Below are positions 46,601 through 54,900 of a DNA stretch of 64,000 bases, piece by piece (position 1 is the stretch's first letter; the number at the start of each line of letters is the position of its first letter). Made by a program: the position numbers and the translations under genes. A model generated the notes under the pieces. It made no database searches, had not been told where the DNA came from, and saw only the letters and a program-made list of their open reading frames with translations. The DNA comes from Flavobacteriales bacterium (GTDB taxonomy: Bacteria > Bacteroidota > Bacteroidia > Flavobacteriales_F > PHOS-HE28): NCBI GenBank assembly GCA_016705545.1, contig JADIYA010000001.1, positions 1 through 64,000 of the forward strand, in the 5' to 3' direction.

Positions 46601-49261
46601 CCCCAGTACGGGCAATGATACATGGAGCGTGGGCTGCCTCTGCATCGGCCTGCCGCTGGACTGCGAGAACGTGCCAGGCGGCAGTGCCTTGCCCGGATCC
46701 GCCTGCGACGATGGCTTGGGCAGCACCATGAACGACACGTATCAACTCGACTGCAACTGCACCGGCACTCCAGTGCAATTCACCACCGGCAACATCGTAG
46801 TGCTGCAGGCGGGCAATGGAAGCGGCGCGCTCACCAACACAGGCAATCCGGTTGTGCTGCGCGAATTCACCGGCGCTGGCACCAACACCATCAACATCGA
46901 AGTGCCCTCCGGCGCAACCGATCCGCTCGTAGTGAGCGGAACCGCGACCACCGAAGGCGCTCTGTCGCGCTCCGCTGACAAGGCCAAGCTCGTTTTCGCT
47001 GGCTATGCGCAAACGCTTCCGGGCGCGGGGAACCTGACCACGAGCACCTCTGCCGCAGTGAACCGTGCGATCGGCTCCATGGATAACGCAGCTTCCTTCG
47101 TGCGCGAAGCCACCAGCGGGAGCTTCTTCAGCGGTGGCAGCGTCCGTGGCGCCGCCAGCCAAGGCACCGACTTCTGGAGCGCGGGCGCCAATACCGGCAT
47201 CACCTACTTCGGTCCTGGCGCACCGGCCACTGTGAGCACCACGCTCACCAACAACCGCGCGATGGAGGTGCACAATGGTCAACTCTATTTCTCGACCGGC
47301 TCGGGCGCAAGCCGTGGGGTGTGGGCCGTAGGAAGCGGTTTGCCCACCACAACTGGTCAGACCAGCGCCGTTGTGATCAATGCAGGAGGGAGCGCGAGCC
47401 CTTACGAGTTCGCCTTCAACCCGGCTACTACCACCTGCTACATCGCAGATGACCGTGCATTCGCTTCCGGCGGCGGTGTGCAGCGTTGGGATTTCATCGC
47501 AGGCAACTGGGTGCTCAGCTACACCCTGGCGGTGGATGGCACGACTGGAGCACGTGGCCTCGAGGTGGACTTCAGCGGCACGGATCCGGTGATCTATACG
47601 ACCACCACGGAAGGAACGAATCGACTGGTGCGCATCGTGGATACCGGTGCTGGCAGCACCGGAGCCACGATTGCCACGGCCCCGGCGAATACAGCATTCC
47701 GTGGGGTGGCCCTTGCGCCTGAAGCACCTTGCGTTGCAGATAGCGACCTCGATGGAATCTGCGATGCCGATGACAACTGCGTTAACGATACCAATCCATT
47801 GCAAGAAGACGGTGACAGTGATGGCGAGGGCGATGCTTGCGATGTGTGCCCTGCAATTGCCAATACCAGCCCCGGTGACCCCTGTGACGACCTCGACCCG
47901 CAGACGGTTCTTGATGCAATCGGTGCCGGCCCAGCTTGCGGGTGCGCTGGTGTGCCCTGCACCACGGATCTGGACTTCGTGTACCAAGCCGACGGCAACG
48001 ACGACCTCACGTGGCAGATCTTCGAGCAAGGCACCAACATTCTGGTGCAGAGCGGCGGCGGCGCGCTGATCGGTAACGGTTCAGAGGCCACCTGCCTGCC
48101 CGACGGCTGCTTCTACCTCGTGGTCACTGATGGCGCCGGCGACGGCATCGTGAACGGCGGGTACCTGCTGAAGGTCAACAGCAGCGTTCGCCTGATCGAT
48201 AACCTCTACGACCAGTACGGCAACGGCGGCTTCACCAGCGGCGCCGCCAGTCAGGTCGCCAACAACGAGGGCTTCTGCCTGCCCGTGGGCACCGACCGCC
48301 TGATCTACACCAGCTGCGACAAGCTCGACTGGGCGCCCTATGCATGCGGCCAGGCCTTCATCGTGGCCAACGCCAACCCGTTGGCGACCGGTTACCAGTT
48401 CTGGTTCTATGACCCGAACGGCGGGCTCAGCTTCAAGCGCGCCCAAGCCTCCACGCACTGCTTGCTCAGCACGCTCCCGCTTGCGCAAGGCGTATTGTAC
48501 AACGTGAAGGTGCGAACCCTCGTCGGAGGCGTTTACAACAACTGAGCCCCGCATGCCGCATGATGCTGAACAACGCGCTGGCATCATGCCCCCGCACCAA
48601 GCTGCTGGACCTGCCCGGCAACCAGTACTTGAGCTGCGGCCAGAGCCGCACGATCGGCACCAGCCAGCTCGTGCATGCACGTCCGGTGAAGCGCTTGGTG
48701 GAGCCAGGCCCCACCTGCTCAAGCGCATTCTGGCAGAACGCGAACCGCTACCAATTCCGCTTCCGCATCCCATCGGAGAACATCACCATCGTGAAGACCA
48801 GCGCCACCGGACAGTACTGGGTGAACACCAACGGCCTCACCTGCGGCAAGACCTACGAAGTGGATGTGCGCGCGAGCTTCAACAATGGCTCCACTTGGTG
48901 CCACAGCAGCGATCCCTACGGCGATGTGTGCCTGCTCACCACCACGTGCAGCTTCGGTATGGCGGAAGAGGGCAGCAGCACAAAGGCTAGCGAGGCCCGC
49001 GTGGCGATGTACCCGAACCCCAACAACGGCGACCAGCTCTTCGTGAGCCTGAGCAATGTGGAAGAGGGTGTTGAGTCGATCGACGTGGACATCTACGACA
49101 GCTTCGGCAAGCGCGTGGCCCAGCGCACCATCGGGGTGCAGGACGGCTTCGTGAACACCACCATCGCCCTGAACGGGGAACTGGCCAACGGCATGTACCT
49201 GGTGAGCATCACCAGCGCCGCTGGCGTGATGCACACCGAGCGCCTGTTGATACAGAAGTAG
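43671..49261 (+). CDS. giant T9SS surface protein with Cys-rich repeats (one frameshift near 48545)
   Basis: Starts ATG 43671 with a signal peptide (RLRAACALAAFVILGASASA). In order: a jelly-roll/lamin-tail-like region, choice-of-anchor and Big-like beta domains, four or five Cys-rich repeats of about 37 residues (about 880-1040; for example GGAALPGSGCDDLDPSTGND), a beta-propeller-like stretch, thrombospondin type 3-like Ca sites (DSDLDGICDADDNC, DGDSDGEGDACDVCP, about 1350-1385) and a C-terminal part. The frame stops at 48545, but the -1 frame continues at once (SPACRMMLNNALASC) to a full type A sorting domain (VAMYPNPNNGDQLFVSLSN to HTERLLIQK, 49261). A single base is missing near 48543-48548. 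With it restored the protein is about 1,863 aa and surface-sorted. Confidence 0.85.
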
Positions 49262-49283
49262 GCGCGAGCGAGACGCATTGAAT

Positions 49284-49328
49284 AGAGGCCCCGGTCATCC
49301 CGCAATGCAGCGGGAGGCCGGGGCTTCT
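49284..49328. terminator. bidirectional terminator
   Basis: Outer stem AGAGGCCCCGG/CCGGGGCTTCT, inner stem CCCGC/GCGGG, loop AATGCA, between convergent genes (plus stop 49261, minus stop 49333). Confidence 0.75.
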
Positions 49329-49332
49329 TCCT

Positions 49333-50550
49333 TCAAGGCTTGTAGTCAGGGTAGAGTAAGTACTTCGAGCGGATCTTCATGAAGCGCTCCAAGCCCGGCT
49401 TCCATGAAGCGCGGATCGCCTCTTCGCTCTCGCCCCGTTGGATCCGCTCGCGCAAGTCCTTGCTGCCGGCCAGCTTATCGAAGAAGGGCGTGAAGAAGTT
49501 GGACTTCTCCGGTGCCTCGGCATAGAGCCCGACGAGCCACTGCAGGTTGATGCGCTTCTCCATGCGACTCTGGAAACCACCATAGGCCTCGAGGTCCAGT
49601 CCTTGGCATTCACGACCCTTATGCGGCGGGTCCTTCGCTCCGGGCATCGCACGCGGGGTGAAGCGGTGATCGCCAACGGGATTGCCCGGATAACCGATGC
49701 ACTGAAACGGCTTCTCCGTGCCGCGACCCACGCTCACCACCGTGCCCTCGAACAAGCAGAGTGACGGGTACAGATAAACGGAAGCCATGTTCGGCAGATT
49801 CGGCGATGGGCGCAGGTCGAGTTTGGGGAATTGACCGTGCTCATAGCCTTCGCATTCGATCACCGTGAGGTCGCAGCGCATGCCGCCGGGCAGCCAGCCC
49901 TCACCGTTGATCATGCGCGCGTACTCGCCGATGGTCATGCCATGCACGATCGCCACCGGGTGCATGCCAACGAATGAGCGGTATGCGGTATCGAGCACAG
50001 GGCCATCGACGTAGAATCCGTTGGGATTCGGGCGATCAAGCACGATCACCTTCTTCTGATGCGTGAGGCCGGCCTCCATCACATAGTGCAAGGTGCTGAT
50101 GTAGGTGTAGAAGCGTGCGCCCGCATCCTGGATATCGAAGAGCAGTGCATCCACGTCGGCCAGCTGCGCGGCGCTCGGCTTCTTGCTCTTGCCGTAGAGA
50201 GACACGATGGGCAGGCCGGTGCGCGAGTCTCGCTGGTCCTTCACCTGCTCACCGGCATCGGCATCGCCGCGGAAGCCATGCTCCGGAGCGAACACCTTCA
50301 CCACGTTCACCTTGAGCGCCACCAGTGAATCGACCAGGTGCGTGCCGCCGATCCGGCCTGTATGATTGGTAACAACGCCAATGCGCTGGTTGGCCAGCAG
50401 CGGCATGTATTCCGCGGTGCGTTCTGCTCCAACGCGCACCGCAGGCTCGCCCTTGGCCACGAGCTTCTGCAATTGCGCTGAGGCGTCCAAGGCACTGCCG
50501 ATGAGCATCGCAAGGCCCAGCCATGAAGCACGGTCTATCTTCGGCCGCAT
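49333..50550 (-). CDS. namZ: DUF1343 / NamZ-type exo-beta-N-acetylmuramidase
   Basis: A 405-aa exported protein. Start ATG 50550 gives signal peptide MRPKIDRASWLGLAMLIGSA, then LDASAQ. Family blocks: IGVVTNHTGRIGG, VKVFAPEHGFRGDADAG, DALLFDIQDAGARFYTYIST, VIVLDRPNPNGFYVDGPVL, LYPSLCLFEGTVVSVGRGTEKPF. NamZ removes N-acetylmuramic acid from non-reducing ends of peptidoglycan fragments in Bacteroidota and Bacillota, so it serves cell-wall recycling in the periplasm. It is divergent from the FtsX-like gene, with starts only 10 bp apart. Confidence 0.85.
   Translation of the reverse strand: MRPKIDRASWLGLAMLIGSALDASAQLQKLVAKGEPAVRVGAERTAEYMPLLANQRIGVVTNHTGRIGGTHLVDSLVALKVNVVKVFAPEHGFRGDADAGEQVKDQRDSRTGLPIVSLYGKSKKPSAAQLADVDALLFDIQDAGARFYTYISTLHYVMEAGLTHQKKVIVLDRPNPNGFYVDGPVLDTAYRSFVGMHPVAIVHGMTIGEYARMINGEGWLPGGMRCDLTVIECEGYEHGQFPKLDLRPSPNLPNMASVYLYPSLCLFEGTVVSVGRGTEKPFQCIGYPGNPVGDHRFTPRAMPGAKDPPHKGRECQGLDLEAYGGFQSRMEKRINLQWLVGLYAEAPEKSNFFTPFFDKLAGSKDLRERIQRGESEEAIRASWKPGLERFMKIRSKYLLYPDYKP
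50536..50543 (+). promoter_or_regulatory. -7 promoter box before FtsX-like gene
   Basis: TATCTTCG, 17 nt before GTG 50561. It lies inside the first codons of the divergent NamZ gene. Confidence 0.35.
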
Positions 50551-50560
50551 CGCATCCGCA

Positions 50561-52159
50561 GTGGCCTTCGCGCATTTCATCGCCCGGCGCATCGTGCGCG
50601 GCAGCTCCACAGGCACATCGAGCTTCTCGCGCCCTATCGTGGCCATTGCCATCGGGGGCATCGTGGTGGGCATGGCGGTCATGATCCTGACAGTGGGCAT
50701 CACGCGGGGCTTCCAGCGCGAGGTGCGGGCGAAAGTAACCGGAGCCTCGGCGCACCTGCAGATCGCGGCCATTGGCCAGACCGATCCGAAGGAGACCCTG
50801 CGCATTCCCATTGAGCAATCGTTCTATCCCTGGCTCGATACCGTTCCTGGCATCGTGCATATCCAAGTGTATGCCACCCGCCCCGGCATCATCGAGACGG
50901 AGAACGACATTGAAGGCGTTGTCCTCAAGGGCATAGGTGCCGATTATGACACGAGCTTCCTCTCCAGCCATTTGAAATCCGGCAGCTTGCCGGCCAACAA
51001 CGATAGCACGCGGCCCATCGATCTGCTGCTTTCCAAGCACCATGCCGACCGATTGCGTATCGGCACGGATGACACCATCACAACCTACCTCGTGCGCGGA
51101 CGAGCCGACATACGCCCTCGGAAGTTCCGGGTGTGCGGCGTGTACCAGACGGGCCTGGAGCAGATCGACCACAACCTCGTCTTCGTTGACATCGATCACT
51201 TGCAACGCTTCGCGCAATGGGGACTGAAAGCGGAGATCGGCGTGGGCGAATTGGAGTACGGCAGCTTCGTGACGCTTCAAGGGCATGCCTTCGGCGGCGA
51301 TGGGCTCTACGCATACGAATGGCCGGGCACTGACCTGAAAGGACCGGGACCTCACCGCGTACAGCTTTACGAGCGCCACGTGCCTGATTTCCCTTATGCA
51401 CCCATGGGAAGAGCGCCGCGCGATACGAGCTTCACCCTGGTGGTGCACGATGCCGACCGCACCATCCCCGATACGGCCACGGTGCTCATCTCGCCAGGCC
51501 AGATCGTGCCGCAAATAAGCAGCCTCGGCACGGACATGACCGTGACCAGCATCAGCGTGCAGCGCAGTGGCAGTGGCGGCAGCTACCGCAAGTACTGCGG
51601 CGGCTTCGAGGTGATCATCGACCGCTTCGAGGATGTCACGCGCTTCGACGACCTCGTGTACACCGAATACCTGCCCAGCAACCTGCGCTCACTCAGCGTA
51701 CGCGATCGGTTCCCGGAAATCTTCGCGTGGCTGGAACTGCTCGATAAGAACGTGGTGGTAATCATCGTGCTCATGGTGGTGGTCGCCATCATCAATATGA
51801 CGAGCGCGCTGCTCATCATCATCCTGGAGCGCACACCGATGATCGGCACCTTGAAGGCCATGGGCGCGAGCAACGGAGCAATCCGGCGGATCTTCCTGGT
51901 CAATGCATCCTATATCCTCGGCATGGGTATCCTGTTGGGCGACCTCTTGGGCATCGGCCTCGCACTGGTGCAGCAGCGCTTCGGCATCGTGAAGCTTCCT
52001 GTCGAGACCTACTATGTCGACCGGGTGGTGGTTGACCTTGACCTGATGCCGATCATCGCCCTCAACGTCGGCACCTTGATCGTTTGCGTGCTTGCGATGA
52101 TCCTACCCAGCATGCTGGTCACCCGCATCGCGCCGGCCAAAGCAATCCGGTTCGCATAA
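50561..52159 (+). CDS. FtsX-like ABC transporter permease (LolC/LolE/MacB type)
   Basis: A 532-aa protein starting GTG 50561 (AFAHFIARRIVRGSSTG). One N-terminal helix (PIVAIAIGGIVVGMAVMILT), a large periplasmic MacB-like domain (about 50-400) and three C-terminal helices (VVVIIVLMVVVAIINMTSAL, ILGMGILLGDLLGIGLALV, IIALNVGTLIVCVLAMIL). The family block ERTPMIGTLKAMGASNGAIRRIF is clear. Such permeases take lipoproteins or other substrates from the inner membrane with a separate ATPase, which is not in this window. Confidence 0.9.
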   Translation: MAFAHFIARRIVRGSSTGTSSFSRPIVAIAIGGIVVGMAVMILTVGITRGFQREVRAKVTGASAHLQIAAIGQTDPKETLRIPIEQSFYPWLDTVPGIVHIQVYATRPGIIETENDIEGVVLKGIGADYDTSFLSSHLKSGSLPANNDSTRPIDLLLSKHHADRLRIGTDDTITTYLVRGRADIRPRKFRVCGVYQTGLEQIDHNLVFVDIDHLQRFAQWGLKAEIGVGELEYGSFVTLQGHAFGGDGLYAYEWPGTDLKGPGPHRVQLYERHVPDFPYAPMGRAPRDTSFTLVVHDADRTIPDTATVLISPGQIVPQISSLGTDMTVTSISVQRSGSGGSYRKYCGGFEVIIDRFEDVTRFDDLVYTEYLPSNLRSLSVRDRFPEIFAWLELLDKNVVVIIVLMVVVAIINMTSALLIIILERTPMIGTLKAMGASNGAIRRIFLVNASYILGMGILLGDLLGIGLALVQQRFGIVKLPVETYYVDRVVVDLDLMPIIALNVGTLIVCVLAMILPSMLVTRIAPAKAIRFA

Positions 52160-52167
52160 CGAACGCC

Positions 52168-52245
52168 ACTCCGGGCAAGCGAGGCTCTGCGAGCGAGACC
52201 CGGAGTCTCACCAACCACTGCGTTCTGTGCTTGGTGAGACTCCGG
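52168..52245 (+). promoter_or_regulatory. overlapping inverted repeats, mutually exclusive hairpins
   Basis: ACTCCGGG (52168) can pair with CCCGGAGT (52199-52206). The overlapping CCGGAGTCTCACCAA (52200-52214) can instead pair perfectly over 15 bp with TTGGTGAGACTCCGG (52231-52245). No T run follows. It lies between the permease stop and the PLP-enzyme start, so it may be a terminator, attenuator or REP-like element. Confidence 0.55.
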
Positions 52246-52321
52246 ATGCGCTGGTGCCCACTGCTTCGCAGCGCCTGCGCTCCGAAGTGACGCTGCCCCT
52301 ACGCGACCGGCTGGGCGATCC

Positions 52322-52329
52322 TACCTTCG
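52322..52329 (+). promoter_or_regulatory. -7 promoter box before PLP/CBS gene
   Basis: TACCTTCG, 8 nt before ATG 52338, fits TAnnTTYG. Confidence 0.4.
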
Positions 52330-52337
52330 CCAGCGCC

Positions 52338-53692
52338 ATGAAGATCCACGAGAACATCCTCACCACCATCGGCAATACGCCCATGGTTCGCTTGAACAAG
52401 ATCACCAAGGACGTCGCCGCCACCGTGCTGGCCAAGGTGGAGACCTTCAACCCCGGCAACAGCATCAAGGACCGCATGGCCATCAAAATGGTAGAGGATG
52501 CGGAGAAAGCAGGTCTGCTGAAGCCCGGCGGCACCATCATTGAAGGCACCAGCGGCAACACGGGCATGGGCCTAGCCATCGCCGCCATCATCAAGGGCTA
52601 CAAGTGCATCTTCACCACCACCGACAAGCAGAGCCGCGAGAAGGTGGACATCCTGCGCGCGTTCGGTGCCGAGGTGATCGTGTGCCCGACCGAACGTGGA
52701 TCCCGAAGATCCCCGCTCCTACTACTCTGTTTCCTCGCGCTTGGTGAACGAAACGCCGAATAGTTGGAAAGCCAACCAGTACGACAACCCGAGCAACGCA
52801 CAGGCGCATTACGAAAGCACCGGCCCGGAGATCTGGGATCAGACCGGCGGCAAGGTGGATCACTTGGTGGTGGGCGTGGGTACAGGCGGTACCATCTGCG
52901 GCACGGCGCTACTTGAAGGAGAAGAACCCCAAACTGAAAGTATGGGGGATCGACACGTACGGCTCCGTCTTCAAGAAGCTGAAGGAGACGGGCATCTTCG
53001 ACAAGAACGAGATCTACCCGTACATCACCGAGGGCATCGGCGAGGACTTCGTTCCAGCGAACGTGAACATGGACCTGATCGACCACTTCGAGAAAGTGAC
53101 TGACCGCGACGCCGCCATCTTCACTCGGAAGATCGTGAAGGACGAAGGCATCTTCGTGGGCAACAGCGCGGGCAGCGCGATGGCTGGCCTCTTGCAACTG
53201 AAGGACAACTTCAAGAAGGGCGAAGTGGTGGTGGTGATCTTCCACGACCACGGCACACGTTACGTGGGCAAGATGTTCAATGATGACTGGATGCGTGAGC
53301 GCGGCTTCCTCGTGGAGGAAAAGCCCACCGCCGGTGATCTGCTCAAGGGCAAGGACCTCCAGCTGCTCAGCGTGGAAGCCGACGAGCCTGTGCTGAACGC
53401 CATTGACAAGATGCGCAAGCACAACATCGACCAGCTGCCGGTATTCGAAGGCGGCAAGCCCGTTGGCACAATCACGGACGCACGGCTCTTCGACGCGATC
53501 CTGGAAGATGCCGAAGTGCGCCACCAGAAGGCGCGCGTGGTGATGGGGCCAGCCCTGCCGGTGATGGGCCTTGATGCCAGCTTAGAGGAAGTTGCCAAGA
53601 AGCTCGGCAATGGAAGCCCAGCGGTGCTGGTGCAGCAGATGAACGGATACGGCATCATCACCAAGCAGGACATCATCGGGAAATTGAAATGA
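52338..53692 (+). CDS. PLP-dependent cystathionine beta-synthase/cysteine synthase with CBS domains (two frameshifts)
   Basis: The N-terminal part (ATG 52338) is a fold-type II PLP enzyme: MVRLNKITKDVAATVLAKVE, NPGNSIKDRMA with the PLP Lys, and EGTSGNTGMG. Frame changes near 52690 and 52905, each equivalent to +1, split it into three pieces. The middle piece carries GVGTGGTICG (phosphate loop), the last NSAGSAMAGLL and a C-terminal pair of CBS domains (ADEPVLNAIDKMRKHNIDQLP, ASLEEVAKKLGNGSPAVLV). The enzyme joins serine or O-acetylserine with a thiol in sulfur amino acid metabolism; CBS domains usually sense adenosyl ligands. The pieces are otherwise well conserved, so indel error is as likely as true loss. 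Confidence 0.8.
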
Positions 53693-53997
53693 TCAGATGA
53701 TTAGAGAATGAAACTCAGGGTCCGATACCCGGCTGCTCTTCTCTGCATCGTCTCCTTTGTTGCGTTCCTAGGCTCTCTGGTCGAACTGGGTGCTGGTAGA
53801 CGTGGGGTCGGACCTGAAATACCTGGAGTCGGAGACGGGCATTCATCATGGGAGGCAGAACGAATGGTCCATCATCCGCTCACGCTTTGGTTGGACCTGC
53901 TTTCTGTCGAGCATCACGCTCTCCGCTCACTTGGTATATCGTTGGTGCATTCGCCCAGTCGCCCATGAGAATGCTCTAAGCCCCGGTCATCTGATCA
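53690..53997. repeat. 11-bp perfect inverted repeat bounding an unexplained segment
   Basis: TGATCAGATGA at 53690-53700 and its reverse complement TCATCTGATCA at 53987-53997 enclose about 290 bp between two unrelated genes. A related CATCTGATC recurs at 54012-54020. The inside holds no recognised gene, only open stretches of 86 codons (53708-53968, starting with a hydrophobic segment) and an overlapping frame. The segment could be a small non-autonomous repeat or simple reuse of a motif. Confidence 0.4.
53708..53968 (+). CDS. doubtful small ORF
   Basis: 86 codons from ATG 53708 with a hydrophobic start (LRVRYPAALLCIVSFVAFLG) that could be a membrane helix or leader. The later half (HSSWEAERMVHHPLTLWLD) matches nothing known to me. 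The +1 frame from about 53790 is also open and reads more protein-like (YLESETGIHHGRQNEWSIIR), so this may be a frameshifted small gene or non-coding DNA. Confidence 0.25.
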   Translation: MKLRVRYPAALLCIVSFVAFLGSLVELGAGRRGVGPEIPGVGDGHSSWEAERMVHHPLTLWLDLLSVEHHALRSLGISLVHSPSRP

Positions 53998-54021
53998 ACT
54001 CATTTTCCGACCATCTGATCC

Positions 54022-54828
54022 ATGCGCGCTTTCACCGACCAAATGCACCGCACTGTCCAAGTGCCGACGCACCCCCAGCGCATCATCTCCCTCGTCCCCT
54101 CCCAGACCGAGCTGCTCTACGACCTCGGCCTCGGCGATCGCGTGGTCGGCATCACCAAGTTCTGTATCCATCCGGAAACCTGGTTCAAGACCAAGCATCG
54201 CGTAGGCGGAACCAAGAAGGTCGACTTCGAGAAGGTGCGCGCACTGAAACCCGATCTGATCATCGGCAACAAGGAAGAGAACGAGCGGAAGGACATCCAC
54301 GTCCTGGAACAGGAGTTCCCGGTGTGGATGAGCGATGTGCGCGACCTGGAGGGTGCGCTTGAAATGGTCCTTCGAGTGGGCGAACTGACTGGAACAACGG
54401 CCCGTGCTGAGTCCATCACCGATGGCATCAGGCAGGCGTTCGTCGGCTTGCGTCCGTTGGAAGAACCGCGCACGGTGGCCTACTTCATCTGGCGGGATCC
54501 ATTCATGGCGGTGGGCCATGGCACCTTCGTGAACGACATCCTTAAGCGCTGCGGCTTGATCAATGTCTTCGATGAAGGCGATGCCCGCTACCCGGAGATC
54601 ACGGCGCAGGAAGTGGCGGAGGCCGATCCGGACGTGATCCTGCTCTCATCAGAGCCTTACCCCTTCACTGAGAAGCACATCGCTGAGCTCAACATGATCT
54701 GCCCAGGCACGCCGGTGCGCCTGGTCGATGGCGAGGCCTTCAGCTGGTACGGCAGCCGATTACTGAAAGCACCAGCCTATTTCAGCGGGCTGATCGCCTC
54801 GTTGCGGATCGACGGCAGCGTGACCTGA
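54022..54828 (+). CDS. helical-backbone metal/cobalamin receptor (BtuF/FecB-like), no signal peptide
   Basis: A 268-aa protein of the periplasmic-binding-protein class III fold (TroA/BtuF type): PQRIISLVPSQTELLYDLGLGDRVVGIT, HRVGGTKKVDFEKVRALKPDLIIG, FPVWMSDVRDLEGALEMV, EVAEADPDVILLSSEPYPF. Family members bind cobalamin or metal complexes for ABC uptake. This one begins directly with the binding domain (MRAFTDQMHRTVQVPTHP) and shows no export signal, which is common in Bacteroidota homologues of unclear role. No permease or ATPase adjoins. Confidence 0.82.
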   Translation: MRAFTDQMHRTVQVPTHPQRIISLVPSQTELLYDLGLGDRVVGITKFCIHPETWFKTKHRVGGTKKVDFEKVRALKPDLIIGNKEENERKDIHVLEQEFPVWMSDVRDLEGALEMVLRVGELTGTTARAESITDGIRQAFVGLRPLEEPRTVAYFIWRDPFMAVGHGTFVNDILKRCGLINVFDEGDARYPEITAQEVAEADPDVILLSSEPYPFTEKHIAELNMICPGTPVRLVDGEAFSWYGSRLLKAPAYFSGLIASLRIDGSVT

Positions 54829-54881
54829 GTGCCAACGGCCTTCAGATCACATCGGCGGCAAAGGCACGAATGGTGCAAGGC

Positions 54882-54889
54882 TACTTTTG
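54882..54889 (+). promoter_or_regulatory. -7 promoter box before patatin gene
   Basis: TACTTTTG, 11 nt before ATG 54901, an exact TAnnTTTG match. Confidence 0.5.
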
Positions 54890-54900
54890 CGTCCCGCCGC

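Noticed and set aside
46320..46790. Possible CRISPR-like or tandem DNA repeat
   Set aside because: The periodicity is in the protein (Cys-rich repeat units); the DNA copies differ too much and there are no spacers.
46581..48029. 482-codon minus-strand open frame
   Set aside because: Antisense to the Cys-rich T9SS protein; shadow.
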